This document shows, in pieces, positions 1-7,122 of a stretch of DNA of 64,000 nt. The stretch covers positions 1-64,000 of the forward strand of contig NZ_JAKQYM010000011.1 of the NCBI RefSeq assembly GCF_022662535.1, given 5' to 3'. Numbering within the stretch: position 1 is the first letter of the stretch; the number at the start of each line of letters is the position of its first letter. The stretch is from Polaribacter marinus (GTDB taxonomy: Bacteria > Bacteroidota > Bacteroidia > Flavobacteriales > Flavobacteriaceae). A model generated the notes under the pieces. That model was not told the origin of the DNA. It did no database searches and saw only the letters and a list, made by a program, of their open reading frames with translations. The position numbers were made by a program, and so were the translations under genes.

Positions 1-46
1 GGAATGATCTGTGTTAAAAACCTATTGTTTTTTGTTAAATTTTCAT

Positions 47-1018
47 CTAATTACAGCAATATAAATTTTGATGATTTTCATCATAATATTTCTTGTTTTT
101 AGCAATAGAGAAAATCTGTTTTATTAATTTATTTGCTAATGCTATCTTAATTACTCTTTCGGGCTTTCCTTTTGCTTTTAATCTTTTATACATCTCAATA
201 CAATGTTTATTAACTTTTTTTGCAGACCAAGAACAGAGGTATAATAGTTTCCTTATTTGAGGTTTTCCCATTTTACAAATATGTCCTTTTCCTTTTACAC
301 TAGTACCAGATTGATATAGCCTAGGACTAAACCCAACAAAAGCTGTTAACTGTTTATGGCTTTCAAACTTTGTGAAATTATCTGTAATTACACTCATCAT
401 TATTGCTGTTTTTATTCCGACACCTGGTATTGTTTTTAACCTTTCTATTGTTTCTTTATATGCTGTAACACCTATCTTTTCTATTTCTTTTTCAAATTTA
501 TCAATACGTCTTTGTAACAATATTTCTACTTGTTTTAATTCTCTTTTAAGACTACTGGTTAACAATCCTGTTGCTTGAAAAGATGCTAACTGCCTTTTGG
601 TTTGATGTATTTGTTTTTTAAGTAACTCTAATGCTGTATATAATTGTTTTATTTCTGTACTTGACTTACTCTCTGGGCTCCATTTCTTTAAATCATATTG
701 AGTTCCATATTCTGCAATAGTTCTAGCATCTTTTTTATCTGTCTTTGCTCTGTATAATCTTGTTTGACTGTAACGTCTAATTATTAATGGATTAAGGACA
801 CAAACCTTGTAGCCAAAAGCATTTAAATAGCTCGCTAATTGTACATAATAAGGACCACTTGCTTCCATCACAATCCAATCATTTTCTTCTATCAAGTTTT
901 TAAAACAATCAAAACCTTTTAAATTATTCTTAAATATTTTATGTTCCCATTTATCTTTTTTTAAAAAAGAAACATCAAATGTTTGTTTACTAATATCAAT
1001 TCCTATAATTTTACTCAT
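47..1018 (-). CDS. IS110 family transposase (DEDD recombinase)
   Basis: This is the RNA-guided recombinase of an IS110 element, 323 aa and apparently intact. The N-terminal RuvC-like domain carries the four acidic residues of the family: Asp8 (GIDISK), Glu52 (MEASGP), Asp94 and Asp97 (DKKDART). The C-terminal Transposase_20 domain begins near residue 195 (TIPGVGIKTA) and contains the serine segment QSGTSVKGKG, in which Ser237 or Ser240 would be the nucleophile by analogy with the family. A basic coiled segment lies between the domains (about 120-180). The gene is co-oriented with trpG/trpE upstream, so it may receive read-through from the trp promoter. Length is within the usual 300-400 aa. 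The identity is secure; activity cannot be judged from sequence. Confidence 0.93.
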   Translation of the reverse strand: MSKIIGIDISKQTFDVSFLKKDKWEHKIFKNNLKGFDCFKNLIEENDWIVMEASGPYYVQLASYLNAFGYKVCVLNPLIIRRYSQTRLYRAKTDKKDARTIAEYGTQYDLKKWSPESKSSTEIKQLYTALELLKKQIHQTKRQLASFQATGLLTSSLKRELKQVEILLQRRIDKFEKEIEKIGVTAYKETIERLKTIPGVGIKTAIMMSVITDNFTKFESHKQLTAFVGFSPRLYQSGTSVKGKGHICKMGKPQIRKLLYLCSWSAKKVNKHCIEMYKRLKAKGKPERVIKIALANKLIKQIFSIAKNKKYYDENHQNLYCCN

Positions 1019-1040
1019 ATCAAATATGTTTATAGAAAAG

Positions 1041-1238
1041 TTACTACTTTACTTATCAATCCTAAATGCAGACTTTAATGTCTAATGATCTGTTCAAGTT
1101 TTTAGTAGTAAAGGGTAAAGTGATTAGCATTCCGAACGGTCTTCTATGACAAATGACAGACTATAATCTTAACCTTTACCCTATACTTTTCTTGTTAATA
1201 TTAATTTTAAATGTAATTAATTCTAACAAAGTATTTAA
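1041..1238 (-). ncRNA. candidate IS110 bridge RNA
   Basis: Inference from position and foldability. IS110-group elements encode a bridge RNA of about 180 nt between their left end and the transposase. Here the minus strand downstream of a TAnnTTTG box (1246-1253) can form several stems in order: an AT-rich 5' stem (GTTA..ATTAAT with ATTAAT..TTAAC); a long stem AGGGTAAAG with CTTTACCCT enclosing a large internal loop; and a third stem TTTACTACT with AGTAGTAAA whose 3' arm overlaps 1041-1048, enclosing AGAC-ATTAAA-GTCT. Two loop-bearing stems after a 5' hairpin match the known target-loop and donor-loop layout. The 5' part is repeated in the upstream copy (1256-1433), but the last arm is not. 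The ends are estimates. Confidence 0.45.
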
Positions 1239-1433
1239 CACTTGACAAACATAGGATGTCTAATGATCTGTTCAAGTTTTTAGTAGTAAAGGGTAAAGTG
1301 ATTAGCATTCCGAACGGTCTTCTATGACAAATGACAGACTATAATCTTAACCTTTACCCTATACTTTTCTTGTTAATATTAATTTTAAATGTAATTAATT
1401 CTAACAAAGTATTTAACACTTGACAAACATAGG
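1078..1433. repeat. perfect 178-bp tandem duplication in the IS110 non-coding end
   Basis: Positions 1078-1255 and 1256-1433 are identical by eye, and the shared triplet atg follows at 1434-1436. Each copy contains an inverted pair agggtaaag / ctttaccct and, on the minus strand, a TATGTTTG promoter box. The zero-divergence repeat looks recent. It covers the promoter and most of the putative bridge RNA but not the transposase start. Confidence 0.95.
1246..1275 (-). promoter_or_regulatory. hybrid promoter formed across the tandem-copy junction
   Basis: On the minus strand TTG (1275-1273, in the right copy) is followed after 19 bp by TATGTTTG (1253-1246, in the left copy), a full match to the Bacteroidetes TTG / TAnnTTTG pattern. 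The equivalent -7 box of the right copy (1431-1424) has no TTG at the right distance because trpG lies there. The duplication itself therefore creates the complete promoter. Confidence 0.55.
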
Positions 1434-1439
1434 ATGACA

Positions 1440-2018
1440 TTACTTTTTTACACTATTGATAAAATTAGTAACCAATTGCTCACCAACATCTGTTAAAATA
1501 GATTCTGGATGAAACTGAACCGCAGAAATTGGAAATATTTTATGTTCAATTGCTTGAATTAACCCATCTTCATCTCTTGCTGTTACTTGTATTTCTTCTG
1601 GAAAACCTTCGTCTGTTGCTGCCCAAGAATGGTAACGTGCTGCTAAAAATGTTTCTGGAATATCTTTAAAAATAATGGCTGAAGGGTCTGCGACCCTCAT
1701 TTCTGTGGCAACTCCGTGAAAAACGTCATCTAAATTGATGATAGTTCCTCCAAAAACCTCTGTAATGGCTTGTAACCCCAAACATACTCCGAATATTGGT
1801 TTTACACCTGCGTAGGTTTTTATTACTTCTTTTAAGATTCCTGCCTCATCCGGAATTCCTGGTCCTGGCGATAACATGATCATATCGTAGTTTCCTACCT
1901 CTGCAATACTGATTTCGTCGTTTCTAAAAACTGCGGGAAAATTTCCTGTAATTTTTTCTACCATGTGAACCAAGTTGTAGGTAAAAGAATCGTAATTATC
2001 TAAAATTAATATTTTCAT
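1440..2018 (-). CDS. trpG: anthranilate synthase component II (glutamine amidotransferase)
   Basis: Class I glutamine amidotransferase, 192 aa, supplying ammonia to TrpE for anthranilate synthesis in the tryptophan pathway (it may also serve p-aminobenzoate synthesis). The triad is visible: Cys79 in GVCLGLQ, His170 and Glu172 in FHPES. PGPG (51-54) is the oxyanion-side motif. I chose the internal ATG at 2018 (MKILILDNYDSF) because family members begin there; the upstream in-frame ATG at 2057 would add 13 residues encoded by repetitive AGCTAA-like spacer sequence. The gene lies 70 bp behind trpE and in the same direction. The next trp genes (trpD, C, F, B, A) would be expected to the left, but an IS110 element follows within 3 bp of the stop codon. 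Confidence 0.93.
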   Translation of the reverse strand: MKILILDNYDSFTYNLVHMVEKITGNFPAVFRNDEISIAEVGNYDMIMLSPGPGIPDEAGILKEVIKTYAGVKPIFGVCLGLQAITEVFGGTIINLDDVFHGVATEMRVADPSAIIFKDIPETFLAARYHSWAATDEGFPEEIQVTARDEDGLIQAIEHKIFPISAVQFHPESILTDVGEQLVTNFINSVKK

Positions 2019-2088
2019 TTTAAAAGCTTTGGGCTCTTTGCTCTTAGCTTTTAGCAAATTGCTAACGACTAACAGCTAATAGCTATTT

Positions 2089-3480
2089 TTAAATATTCTC
2101 TGCTAAAATCAACGCTTTTTTTAACGCCGCTAACTTGTTATTTACTTCTTGTAATTCTTTTTCTTCATCGGAATGAATTACGATTCCTGCGCCTGCTTGC
2201 GAATACAAAACGTTGTTTTTACTCACAAACGAACGAATGGCAATGGCTAAATTTACAGAACCATCTATACCGATAATACCTACTGCTCCTCCATAAAATC
2301 CACGGGTTTGATTTTCATATTTGTCTATCAACTCCATTGCTTTGTACTTTGGCGCGCCACTTAAGGTTCCGGCAGGAAAAGTGTCTCCAACAATTTCTAT
2401 TGGGTTTCCTTTAATCTTACCTCTAACCGTAGAAACCAAGTGAATTACGTGGCTAAAATACTGTACTTCTTTAAAAACCTCTACCGTAACTTTATCGGCA
2501 TGTTTGCTTAAATCGTTACGGGCTAAATCTACCAACATTACGTGTTCTGCCGTTTCCTTTTTATCTTCGGATAATTTTTTACCCAACTTAATGTCTTCTG
2601 CCATATCGTCCGTTCTTCTAAACGTACCTGCAATAGGATTGATAGTGGCTTTACCTGCAGAAATTTTAATTTGTGCTTCTGGTGAAGATCCCATTAATTT
2701 GAATGAACCGTAATCGAAATAAAATAAATATGGCGACGGATTGATCGAACGCAACGCTCTATAGACATTAAACTCGTCTCCTTTAAATTTTTGTTGAAAT
2801 TGGCGTGACAAAACCAATTGAAAAACATCGCCTCTTTTACAATGTGATTTTGCTTTTCTAACATATTCTTTAAATTCTTCGCCTGTTGTATTGGAAGTTT
2901 CTTCGCCTACAATTTCGAATTTTTGTGTATTAAAAGCTTGTGCATCTATAATAGTCTGAACTTCTTTAATACGAGATGCTGTACCTTCTTCTATGTTTTC
3001 TATCAATGTCATTTCATCATTAAAATGATTGATAGCAATAATAAAACGGTAAAAACTGTATTGCATTTCTGGAATTGCAGAAGGTGCTTTTGGGTTTTTA
3101 AATTGAATATTCTCAAAATACTGAACAGAGTCAAAGGTTGTATAACCGTACAATCCGTTGAACGATTTTAATTCGGCTGGACACTCTAAATCTATAGCAT
3201 TGGTAAACTTATCAAACAACTCATAAAAGTTTTTGTTGATAGGTTGCTGATCTAGTTGTGTTCCTTTATGAGAAACAGAAAACTCATAATCGTCCACTTT
3301 CATCGTTAAAATGGGCTCTACCGCAATAAATGAGAAACTTTCTTCTTTACTATGATAATCTGAACTTTCTAACAACAAAGTGTTAGCGTATTTGTCTCTA
3401 AAACGCAAGTACAAACCAACCGGTGTAACGGTATCTGCAATCTTTGTTTTATGAATTGTCTTAAATTGTAATTTCTTCAT
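2089..3480 (-). CDS. trpE: anthranilate synthase component I
   Basis: The chorismate-binding subunit, 463 aa, converts chorismate and ammonia to anthranilate, the first committed step of tryptophan synthesis. The N-terminal domain contains LLES (36-39), the motif used for feedback inhibition by tryptophan in this family. The C-terminal chorismate-binding domain shows GTLSGAPK and the GAGIV motif near the end. Start is the ATG directly after the attenuator hairpin (11 nt after the T-run). It forms an operon with trpG. Expression is probably set by the leader-peptide attenuator at 3491-3603 in addition to allosteric feedback. A p-aminobenzoate synthase assignment is less likely because of the Trp-codon leader. 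Confidence 0.95.
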   Translation of the reverse strand: MKKLQFKTIHKTKIADTVTPVGLYLRFRDKYANTLLLESSDYHSKEESFSFIAVEPILTMKVDDYEFSVSHKGTQLDQQPINKNFYELFDKFTNAIDLECPAELKSFNGLYGYTTFDSVQYFENIQFKNPKAPSAIPEMQYSFYRFIIAINHFNDEMTLIENIEEGTASRIKEVQTIIDAQAFNTQKFEIVGEETSNTTGEEFKEYVRKAKSHCKRGDVFQLVLSRQFQQKFKGDEFNVYRALRSINPSPYLFYFDYGSFKLMGSSPEAQIKISAGKATINPIAGTFRRTDDMAEDIKLGKKLSEDKKETAEHVMLVDLARNDLSKHADKVTVEVFKEVQYFSHVIHLVSTVRGKIKGNPIEIVGDTFPAGTLSGAPKYKAMELIDKYENQTRGFYGGAVGIIGIDGSVNLAIAIRSFVSKNNVLYSQAGAGIVIHSDEEKELQEVNNKLAALKKALILAENI

Positions 3481-3490
3481 TTTATAAAAT

Positions 3491-3523
3491 TAAAAAAGGC
3501 TTATCGTGAGATAAGCCTTTTTT
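3491..3523 (-). terminator. trp attenuator terminator hairpin
   Basis: On the minus strand GGCTTATC-TCAC-GATAAGCC is followed by six T, 11 nt before the trpE ATG. The competing antiterminator pairs GTGAGAACTAATCC (3555-3542) with GGCTTATCTCAC (3517-3506), which uses the left arm and loop of the terminator. Confidence 0.88.
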
Positions 3524-3541
3524 TTATATTAATTATATATA

Positions 3542-3570
3542 GGATTAGTTCTCACTTATTAATTAAGAGA
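3542..3570 (-). promoter_or_regulatory. trp leader protector / antiterminator segments
   Basis: TCTCTTA (3570-3564), inside the last leader-peptide codons, can pair with TAAGTGAGA (3558-3550) as the 1:2 protector stem. The overlapping segment 3555-3542 can instead pair with the terminator arm as the 2:3 antiterminator. A ribosome stalled at the three Trp codons (3582-3574) would mask the 1:2 stem and favour read-through into trpE. Confidence 0.75.
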
Positions 3571-3603
3571 GTTCCACCACCATATGTTTTGTTGTTTCAT
3601 CAT
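3559..3603 (-). CDS. trpL: trp operon leader peptide (three consecutive Trp codons)
   Basis: A 14-codon open frame upstream of the attenuator reads MMKQQNIWWWNSLN and stops with TAA at 3559. Three adjacent TGG codons (8-10) are very unlikely by chance in AT-rich intergenic DNA and are the hallmark of a tryptophan attenuation leader. A -7 box (TAAATTTG) ends 7 nt before the first ATG, so the mRNA probably starts at or next to the ATG. Two ATGs are adjacent, and either could initiate. It is too short for ordinary gene callers. Confidence 0.9.
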   Translation of the reverse strand: MMKQQNIWWWNSLN

Positions 3604-3839
3604 TGAGCTACAAATTTAGAAACCAAAATCTACTTGAACAAATTTTAAGGCACTTTTTTTCTCTTAACTAACAAACAATAAGTATCTAAAGACAAAAATG
3701 ACAATAAACTTACATTAACAAATTAATTTAAATAAAAAAGTTATTATTTATAACTAATTATTGATTTTATGTTTATTTAAAATACAAATAATCGGTTTTT
3801 TGTATTGGAAATAAACAATTACTATAAAAATATAAAGTT
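3604..3839. other. divergent intergenic region between trpL and asnB
   Basis: Besides the trp promoter, this very AT-rich stretch holds the motif TTTAAGGCACTTTTTT (3644-3659), which recurs upstream of gyrB at a similar distance from the start codon. I found no convincing TAnnTTTG box for asnB. Confidence 0.5.
3611..3641 (-). promoter_or_regulatory. trpL-trpE-trpG promoter
   Basis: Minus strand TTG (3641-3639), 20 bp spacer, TAAATTTG (3618-3611). This is a full match to the Bacteroidetes -33/-7 pattern, ending 7 nt before the leader-peptide ATG. Confidence 0.75.
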
Positions 3840-5504
3840 ATGTGCGGAATTGTATGTGCGTTTGATTTAAAAGAGACATCTGAAGTTTTAAGACCTCAAT
3901 TATTAGAAATGTCTAAAAAGATTAGACATCGTGGGCCTGATTGGAGTGGAATATATAGCGACGATAAAGTAATCATGTCTCACGAAAGACTTGCTATTGT
4001 AGATCCTGCATCAGGACAACAACCTTTATTTAGCGATGATAAAAAATTAATTTTAGCCGCTAACGGTGAAATATATAATCACAGAGAATTGCGCAAACAA
4101 TTTGATGGAAAATACAATTTTCAGACAGCTTCTGATTGTGAAGTTATTTTAGCTCTTTACAAAGAAAAGGGCGTTGATTTTATTGATGAAATGAACGGTA
4201 TTTTTGGTTTTGCATTATATGACGTTGAAAAAGACGAATACTTTGTTGCCAGAGATCATATGGGAATTATCCCTTTATATATTGGTTGGGATCAAAATGG
4301 AACTTTCTATGTTGCTTCAGAATTAAAAGCACTTGAAGGAATATGTACTAAAATTGAATTATTTCCTCCTGGGCATTATATGTCTAGTAAAGACGGTGAA
4401 TTTGTAAAATGGTACAAAAGAGATTGGTCTGAATATGAGGCTGTAAAAGAAAACGAAACAAGTATTGCAGAAGTAAAAAAAGCGCTTGAAGACGCAGTTC
4501 ACAGGCAATTAATGAGTGATGTCCCTTATGGAGTGTTATTATCTGGCGGTTTAGATTCTTCTGTGGTATCTGCCATAGCCAAAAAATATGCACAAAAACG
4601 TATTGAATCGGGCGATGAAAAAGACGCTTGGTATCCACAATTGCATTCTTTTGCTGTAGGACTACAAGGTTCTCCTGATTTAGCTGCCGCACAAAAAGTC
4701 GCAGATTTTATTGGCACTATACATCATGAAATAAAATTTACAATTCAAGAAGGTTTAGATGCTATAAAAGATGTAATTTATAATATAGAAACTTACGATA
4801 TTACTACAATTCGATCTTCGACACCAATGTACCTAATGGCAAGAGTTATTAAATCTATGGGAATTAAAATGGTGCTTTCTGGTGAAGGTGCAGATGAGAT
4901 TTTTGGAGGTTATTTATATTTCCACAAAGCACCAAATGCAAAAGAGTTTCACGAAGAAACGGTTCGTAAACTAGACAAATTACACATGTACGATTGTTTA
5001 AGAGCTAATAAAAGTTTGATGGCTTGGGGAATTGAAGGTCGTGTGCCGTTTTTAGATAAAGAGTTTATAGATGTTGCGATGCGTTTAAATCCGAAAGACA
5101 AAATGATCAACGGTGAACGCATGGAAAAATGGATCATCAGAAAAGCATTTGAAGATATGTTGCCAGAAAGTGTTGCTTGGAGACAAAAAGAACAATTTTC
5201 TGATGGAGTTGGCTACAGTTGGATTGACACCTTAAAAGAAGTTGTTGAAAAAGAAGTTACAGATGAGCAATTGGCAAATGCAAAATTTAGATTTCCAATT
5301 CAAACCCCACAAAATAAAGAAGAATTTTACTACCGTTCAATTTTTGAAGAACATTTTCCAAGTGATGCAGCAGCTTTAAGTGTTCCTCAAGAAGCAAGTG
5401 TTGCTTGTAGCACTCAAATCGCTTTAGAATGGGATGAAGCCTTTAAAAACATGAACGAACCATCTGGTAGAGCAATTGCCAATGTGCATGATGATTCCTA
5501 TTAA
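3840..5504 (+). CDS. asnB: asparagine synthetase B (glutamine-hydrolysing)
   Basis: Converts aspartate, ATP and glutamine to asparagine, 554 aa, cytoplasmic. After Met removal the N-terminal Cys2 (MCGIVC) is the glutaminase nucleophile of the class II amidotransferase domain (about 1-200). The synthetase domain carries the PP-loop SGGLDSS (235-241) that binds ATP, and the later GEGADEIFGGY segment. Length matches the E. coli AsnB class (about 554 aa) rather than the longer AsnB/AsnO types. It stands alone, divergent from the trp operon. The start is fixed by the catalytic Cys2. Confidence 0.97.
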   Translation: MCGIVCAFDLKETSEVLRPQLLEMSKKIRHRGPDWSGIYSDDKVIMSHERLAIVDPASGQQPLFSDDKKLILAANGEIYNHRELRKQFDGKYNFQTASDCEVILALYKEKGVDFIDEMNGIFGFALYDVEKDEYFVARDHMGIIPLYIGWDQNGTFYVASELKALEGICTKIELFPPGHYMSSKDGEFVKWYKRDWSEYEAVKENETSIAEVKKALEDAVHRQLMSDVPYGVLLSGGLDSSVVSAIAKKYAQKRIESGDEKDAWYPQLHSFAVGLQGSPDLAAAQKVADFIGTIHHEIKFTIQEGLDAIKDVIYNIETYDITTIRSSTPMYLMARVIKSMGIKMVLSGEGADEIFGGYLYFHKAPNAKEFHEETVRKLDKLHMYDCLRANKSLMAWGIEGRVPFLDKEFIDVAMRLNPKDKMINGERMEKWIIRKAFEDMLPESVAWRQKEQFSDGVGYSWIDTLKEVVEKEVTDEQLANAKFRFPIQTPQNKEEFYYRSIFEEHFPSDAAALSVPQEASVACSTQIALEWDEAFKNMNEPSGRAIANVHDDSY

Positions 5505-5631
5505 AAATACATTCTCAAAACTTTAAAACTAAAATTAATTAAAATATAAATTTTCTAATTTAGAGATAAATTAAAATGTGTTTCTTATTTTTATAGAGAA
5601 TGTTTGCTAACAAAACTCAAAAAAAAAAGAC

Positions 5632-7047
5632 ATGAAAATTAAAAAAATACTTGTTGCCAACAGAGGAGAAATTGCCATTAGAATTTTTAGAGCCTGTACA
5701 GAAATAAACGTAAAAACAGTAGGGGTTTACACCTTTGAAGATCGTTACTCACTTCACAGGTACAAGGCTGATGAATCTTACCAAATTGGAGAAAACAACG
5801 AACCGTTAAAACCGTATTTAAATATTGATGAAATTATTAGAGTTGCATTAGAAATTGGCGCTGATGCAATTCACCCTGGCTACGGTTTTTTATCAGAAAA
5901 TTCGAATTTTGCTCAAAAATGTGAGGATAATGGCATTATTTTTATTGGTCCAAAAGTATCTGTTTTAAAATCTTTAGGAGATAAAATAACAGCTAAAGAA
6001 GTAGCAGTTGCCAACAACATTCCTATTATTAAAAGTAACGAAAAGCCTTTAAATAACGTTGAAACTGCGTTGATCGAAGCTGAAAAAATTGGGTATCCTA
6101 TTATGCTAAAAGCAGCTTCTGGAGGTGGCGGAAGAGGAATACGTGTTATTAGAAAATCAGAGGAATTAAAAGGAGCGTTTAATGAAAGTAAACGAGAGGC
6201 TTTAAATGCTTTTGGCGATGATACTGTTTTTCTTGAAAAATTTGTAGAAAACCCAAAACATATTGAAATTCAAATTGTTGCCGATAATCACGGTAATATT
6301 GTACATCTTTTTGAACGAGATTGTTCTGTACAACGTCGTTACCAAAAAGTAATTGAATTTGCTCCTTCATACGGTTTAAAACAAGAGACAAAAGACGCGC
6401 TTTACACTTATGCAATTGCTATCTGTAAAGCTGTAAATTACAACAATATTGGAACCGTAGAATTCTTAGTAGACGATGATGGCTCTATTTATTTCATTGA
6501 AGTAAATCCTAGAGTTCAAGTAGAACATACAGTTACAGAAGTTGTAACCAACATCGATTTAATAAAAACACAATTATTTATTGCGGGTGGATATCAATTA
6601 GGAGACCAGCAAATAAAAATCCCAAATCAGGAGTCCGTAAAAATAAATGGTTACGCTTTACAATGTAGAATTACCACGGAAGATCCTCAAAATGATTTTA
6701 AACCAGATTATGGAGAAATTACTACCTATAGAAGTGCCTCGGGTTTCGGAATCCGATTAGACGCAGGAAGCGTATATCAGGGAGCAATTATTTCCCCTTT
6801 TTTCGATTCTATGTTAGTTAAAGTAACTGCAAATAGTAGAACTTTAGATGGTGCTTGTAGAAAAGTTAGAAGAGCTTTAGCCGAGTTTAGAATTAGAGGG
6901 GTAAAAACAAACATGCCTTTTTTATATAATATATTACAACACGAAACTTTTAGAAAAGGAGAAGTAACGGTAAACTTTATCAAACAAAACCCTGATCTAT
7001 TTATTTTTAAAGCACCTAGAAACAGAGCTACAAAATTAGTCACCTAA
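5632..7047 (+). CDS. pyruvate carboxylase, biotin carboxylase part
   Basis: 471 aa holding the complete biotin carboxylase module: N-terminal fold (ILVANRGEIAIRIFRAC), ATP-grasp domain with the glycine-rich loop KAASGGGGRGIRVI (near 160-173), the EKFVENPKHIEIQ segment, and FIEVNPRVQVEHTVTE with catalytic-site residues, then the C-terminal lobe. It ends with RATKLVT and a TAA exactly at the border of the module. The product would be similar to the A subunit of two-subunit pyruvate carboxylases or to AccC. The role would be ATP- and bicarbonate-dependent carboxylation of biotin, for refilling oxaloacetate. No accB-like biotin carrier gene is adjacent; the carrier domain is in the downstream piece. 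Confidence 0.85.
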   Translation: MKIKKILVANRGEIAIRIFRACTEINVKTVGVYTFEDRYSLHRYKADESYQIGENNEPLKPYLNIDEIIRVALEIGADAIHPGYGFLSENSNFAQKCEDNGIIFIGPKVSVLKSLGDKITAKEVAVANNIPIIKSNEKPLNNVETALIEAEKIGYPIMLKAASGGGGRGIRVIRKSEELKGAFNESKREALNAFGDDTVFLEKFVENPKHIEIQIVADNHGNIVHLFERDCSVQRRYQKVIEFAPSYGLKQETKDALYTYAIAICKAVNYNNIGTVEFLVDDDGSIYFIEVNPRVQVEHTVTEVVTNIDLIKTQLFIAGGYQLGDQQIKIPNQESVKINGYALQCRITTEDPQNDFKPDYGEITTYRSASGFGIRLDAGSVYQGAIISPFFDSMLVKVTANSRTLDGACRKVRRALAEFRIRGVKTNMPFLYNILQHETFRKGEVTVNFIKQNPDLFIFKAPRNRATKLVT

Positions 7048-7122
7048 CTAGGTAATGTTATTATAAACGGAAATCCAGATGTTAAAAAAATAGATCCAAC
7101 AAAAACTTTTGTAAAACCAGAA

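Larger units (their letters stand above)
1..1436 (-). mobile_element. IS110-group insertion sequence (limits approximate)
   Basis: A single transposase gene reads leftwards. Its 3' non-coding end is short (about 46 bp) and its 5' non-coding end is long (about 420 bp), the arrangement of the IS110 subgroup, where the bridge RNA lies upstream of the transposase. No terminal inverted repeats are seen, as usual for this family. The 10-mer aatgatctgt occurs near the left end (3-12) and twice in the right end (1084-1093, 1262-1271), so it may mark the element's ends or core site. The right limit is set at about 1436 because the duplicated sequence ends there, 3 bp before the trpG stop codon. The left limit may lie outside the window. 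Confidence 0.7.

Noticed and set aside
372..578. Plus-strand open frame of 68 codons inside the IS110 transposase
   Set aside because: It is the complement of conserved transposase codons, has no promoter or start context, and is a shadow.
1078..1433. Tandem repeats as a possible CRISPR array
   Set aside because: Only two directly abutting 178-bp units without spacers; this is a duplication of an IS end.
7045..7050. Programmed stop-codon read-through because CTA follows the stop
   Set aside because: The CUA context is known for UGA read-through in eukaryotic and viral systems, not for UAA in bacteria; kept only as a remote possibility.
7045..7122. Frameshift in pyruvate carboxylase
   Set aside because: Both pieces and the sequence between them are in the same frame; a single base substitution giving TAA is sufficient.
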